DNA of 15,929 nt from Bacteroidales bacterium UBA4347. Its GTDB lineage: Bacteria; Bacteroidota; Bacteroidia; Bacteroidales; P3. The DNA lies in assembly GCA_002394185.1 (NCBI GenBank), contig DGTB01000080.1, positions 1-15,929 on the forward strand. The letters run 5' to 3'. Of this stretch, positions 13,960 through 15,929 are shown piece by piece. A program made the position numbers and the translations under genes. Positions within the stretch are counted from its first letter, which is position 1, and every line of letters starts with the position of its first letter. A model generated the notes under the pieces. The model was given only the letters and a program-made list of their open reading frames with translations, ran no database searches and had not been told where the DNA came from.

Positions 13960-13992
13960 GTTGTCTTGCCCTGTTCAGTAGGGCAAGACAAC
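13960..13992 (-). terminator. Hairpin over the sppA stop codon, probable terminator
   Basis: A perfect 13-bp stem, GTTGTCTTGCCCT (13960-13972) / AGGGCAAGACAAC (13980-13992), with a 7-base loop. On the minus strand the first arm encodes the last four codons and the sppA TGA (13977-13975) is in the loop. There is no T-run directly after the stem; nine T come 23 bases later (13937-13929). It may act as a terminator or as an mRNA 3'-end stabiliser. Confidence 0.65.
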
Positions 13993-15792
13993 AAATGGGA
14001 TTCTTGCTTGAAGTCCCTCGCTCTGAGTGACAAAGAGCAGGTCCTGCTCCAGGTGGGAAAGCGTTTTCTGTGCTTTTTTGCCTGTCTTCCAGCGGTAGGC
14101 GAGGCGTCCCTTGGCCATGAGGTCCAGGTCGTTGTCTGTGGCCTCGCCGAAGAGTTCCTGCAGTTGGGTCCAGGTGTCTTTCTCGGCGGGATAGACTTTG
14201 ACGGCGTATTTCTCGATGCCAGCTTTCTCGGCGGCAATGCTCAGGGCCAGGTCGATGCCGCCCAGGGTGTCCACCAGGCCGATGCGCTTGGCGTCGACGC
14301 CGGTCCACACACGCCCGCGGGCAATCTGGTGCACGGCGTCGTAGCTCATGCCGCGGCCTTCGGCCACACGTCCCACGAAGACCTTGTAGAAGTCTTCCAC
14401 GTTGCGTTCCATCATGGCCATGGCGGTGGGACTCAGCGGACGGAAGATGTTCAGGCCGTTGGCGTTGCGGTTCGTGCCGACGGTGTCGACGTGCAGGCCC
14501 AGCTTCTGGTTGAGGAGTTTGCCCACATTGGGTATGGTGCCGAAGACACCGATGGAGCCCGTGATGGTGGTGGGTTGCGCCACGATGACGTTGGCCATGC
14601 AGCTCATCTCGTAGCCTGCCGAGGCGGCGAGGTCGCCCATGGAGACGATGACGGGTTTCTTCTCGCGGGCCTGTATGACGGCGTGGGTCATGCTCTCGCT
14701 TGCCGTGGCCTGGCCGCCGGGCGAATTGACTCGCAGCACGATGGCTTTCACGTTCTTGTCCTCCGAGGCCTGGCGCAGGGCTTTGACGATGTCGTCGCCG
14801 TAGACGCCCATGTCCATGCCGCGGGCGCTGCCGTCGACGACGTTGCCTTCAGCGTAAATGACGGCTATCTTGTCCTTGGCCTTCTGGTGGGCAGTGGTGA
14901 GGTTGAAGTTCTTGGCGTAGTCCTCCAGGGGAAGGAGCTGCTTGCCGTCGTGCTTGCCCTTGAGCTGTTGGCGCACATCCTCCTCGAAGCAGAGGGCGTC
15001 GACAAGGCTGTTCTGCCGGGCGTCTTCGGCCAGGTATCCGCTCAGGTTGTCGGCTATGGTGTTGAGTTTGGCCACGTCGATGCCGCGGCTGGCGGCAATG
15101 GCTGCGGTGGCGGTGTTCCAGATGCTGGAGATATAGGCGCGTATCTGTTCGCGGTTGGCGGCGGACATGTGGTTGAGGGTGTAGACCTCGCCGGCGCTCT
15201 TGTAGGAGCAGCTCTCGGGACGAATGAGTTGCATTTCGACGCCCAGTTTGTCCATCAGGTCTTTATAGTACATCACCTCGCCGCCCATGCCGCGGAAGTC
15301 GATCATGCCGCTGGGGTGCAGGCAGATGCGGTTGGCGGCGGTGGCCACATAATAGCCTCCCTGCGACCATGTGGCGGCGTAGGCCACCACGGGTTTCTTG
15401 TCCTTGAAGTCCTCGATGGCGGAACGCAACTCGGTGAGCGAGCCCCAGGAGAGTTCGCCGAGGCCGTTGTCGGTCAGGTAGAGGGCGTTGATGCGGTCGT
15501 CGTCGGCAGCATTGCGGATGGCATAGACGGCATCCACCAGGCCTACGGTCTTGCCGCCGCCCAGCGACATTGTCAGTCCGCTCTGCGTGCGGTCGCCGCT
15601 GATATGGCTGAGGTCCACTTTCAGCACCGAGCCGGTGCGGACAGGCACCATTTCTTTGCCGTCCATGCTGGCCACCGAGGCCACCATCAGCATCATCATT
15701 GCAAACATCAACAGCCCGCAGACCACCGACACTATCACCACACCCAGCGCCGACGCCAGCATGGTCATTCCAAAGGATAAGGGTTTCTTCAT
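13975..15792 (-). CDS. sppA: Signal peptide peptidase SppA, 67K type
   Basis: A membrane-bound serine protease (family S49) with a Ser/Lys dyad, which degrades signal peptides left in the membrane after secretion. Numbered from the chosen start it has 605 aa, the long duplicated type with two S49 domains. The N-terminal hydrophobic segment is about residues 7-42. The first domain has the general-base lysine in CSYKSAGE (K198). The second has the nucleophile in MGDLAASAGYEMS (S391), followed by PTTITGSIGVFG. Most relatives have ASGGY here; ASAGY is a small substitution next to the active serine. WTGVDAKRIGLVDTLGG near 496-512 is a conserved family stretch. Three in-frame ATGs exist (15831, 15813, 15792). 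I choose 15792 because MKKPLSF directly precedes the membrane segment. No full promoter was found between it and the window edge. Confidence 0.95.
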   Translation of the reverse strand: MKKPLSFGMTMLASALGVVIVSVVCGLLMFAMMMLMVASVASMDGKEMVPVRTGSVLKVDLSHISGDRTQSGLTMSLGGGKTVGLVDAVYAIRNAADDDRINALYLTDNGLGELSWGSLTELRSAIEDFKDKKPVVAYAATWSQGGYYVATAANRICLHPSGMIDFRGMGGEVMYYKDLMDKLGVEMQLIRPESCSYKSAGEVYTLNHMSAANREQIRAYISSIWNTATAAIAASRGIDVAKLNTIADNLSGYLAEDARQNSLVDALCFEEDVRQQLKGKHDGKQLLPLEDYAKNFNLTTAHQKAKDKIAVIYAEGNVVDGSARGMDMGVYGDDIVKALRQASEDKNVKAIVLRVNSPGGQATASESMTHAVIQAREKKPVIVSMGDLAASAGYEMSCMANVIVAQPTTITGSIGVFGTIPNVGKLLNQKLGLHVDTVGTNRNANGLNIFRPLSPTAMAMMERNVEDFYKVFVGRVAEGRGMSYDAVHQIARGRVWTGVDAKRIGLVDTLGGIDLALSIAAEKAGIEKYAVKVYPAEKDTWTQLQELFGEATDNDLDLMAKGRLAYRWKTGKKAQKTLSHLEQDLLFVTQSEGLQARIPFVVLPY

Positions 15793-15929
15793 AGTTGTAT
15801 ATTTTTCGTCCATAACGCAATTGTCAACCATTTATTGTGCATTGCCCGGATATTTTTGTTGCGGCCCCTTCGGCCCCACCTGCCACCCACCCGATAGGCC
15901 CTGAATTCGGTAGTTCTTATATTGTTTAC
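15793..15929. other. Upstream region of sppA, up to window edge
   Basis: No gene is visible. TATTTTTG at 15851-15858 on the plus strand matches a -7 box, but no TTTG lies 19-21 bp upstream and no plus gene starts before the edge. GGGGCCGAAGGGGCC (minus strand, about 15865-15879) is a short GC repeat. The sppA promoter could not be identified. Confidence 0.4.

Noticed and set aside
13966..15780. Antisense open frame of 604 codons over sppA
   Set aside because: Artefact of GC-rich codon use; sppA shows both catalytic motifs and a membrane segment, the antisense product has none.
15851..15858. Plus-strand TATTTTTG as a promoter for a gene beyond the right edge
   Set aside because: No -33 partner at the right distance and no start codon with a plausible gene before the window ends; kept only as a note.

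Overview
The window looks like chromosomal DNA from a member of the Bacteroidales (Bacteroidota). Three things point there. Several start regions carry the phylum's own promoter form (TTTG, 19-20 bp, TAnnTTTG), with A/T-rich leaders and no Shine-Dalgarno sites. One secreted protein ends in a type IX secretion (Por) sorting domain. The gene types (67K-type SppA, a DUF748/AsmA-like protein, a YozG-type Xre regulator, an Omp28-like protein) are also typical. Coding DNA is GC-rich and the gaps are AT-rich. Genus cannot be settled from the sequence.

Layout. Positions 1-304 (minus) hold the start of a glutathione peroxidase lipoprotein gene, cut by the window edge. It is divergent from a plus-strand unit made of tRNA-Ser(UGA), a MutT-type Nudix hydrolase and seryl-tRNA synthetase (serS), closed by a strong terminator at 2288-2322. 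The two divergent promoters are mirror images, with 12-bp inverted repeats at their outer and inner parts. A non-coding convergent gap (2323-2603) with short tandem repeats and a G-rich tract follows. Then comes a long minus-strand series, read from 9325 down to 2689: exported BamE-like hypothetical protein, nadD, DUF748 protein, topoisomerase IV subunit B (parE), a very acidic hypothetical protein with basic ends, and an outer-membrane beta-barrel protein. It ends at a 19-bp stem terminator. From 9521 to 11443 (minus) is a multidomain T9SS cargo protein, divergent from tex (11556-13637, plus). tex ends 2 bp from a convergent orphan YozG-type regulator. The last gene is sppA (13975-15792, minus), whose stop codon lies in the loop of its own 3' hairpin.

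How the genes fit together. Most of the content is housekeeping: serine tRNA and its synthetase, nucleotide-pool sanitation, NAD synthesis, DNA decatenation, transcription/RNA handling (Tex) and envelope maintenance (SppA, DUF748 protein, barrel protein). I see no mobile element, CRISPR array, phage gene or defence system. The observations most worth following are regulatory: the symmetric divergent promoter with a 33-nt promoter module found three times, tRNA-Ser in one apparent transcription unit with its own synthetase, an apparently leaderless tex mRNA, and the acidic protein beside parE.
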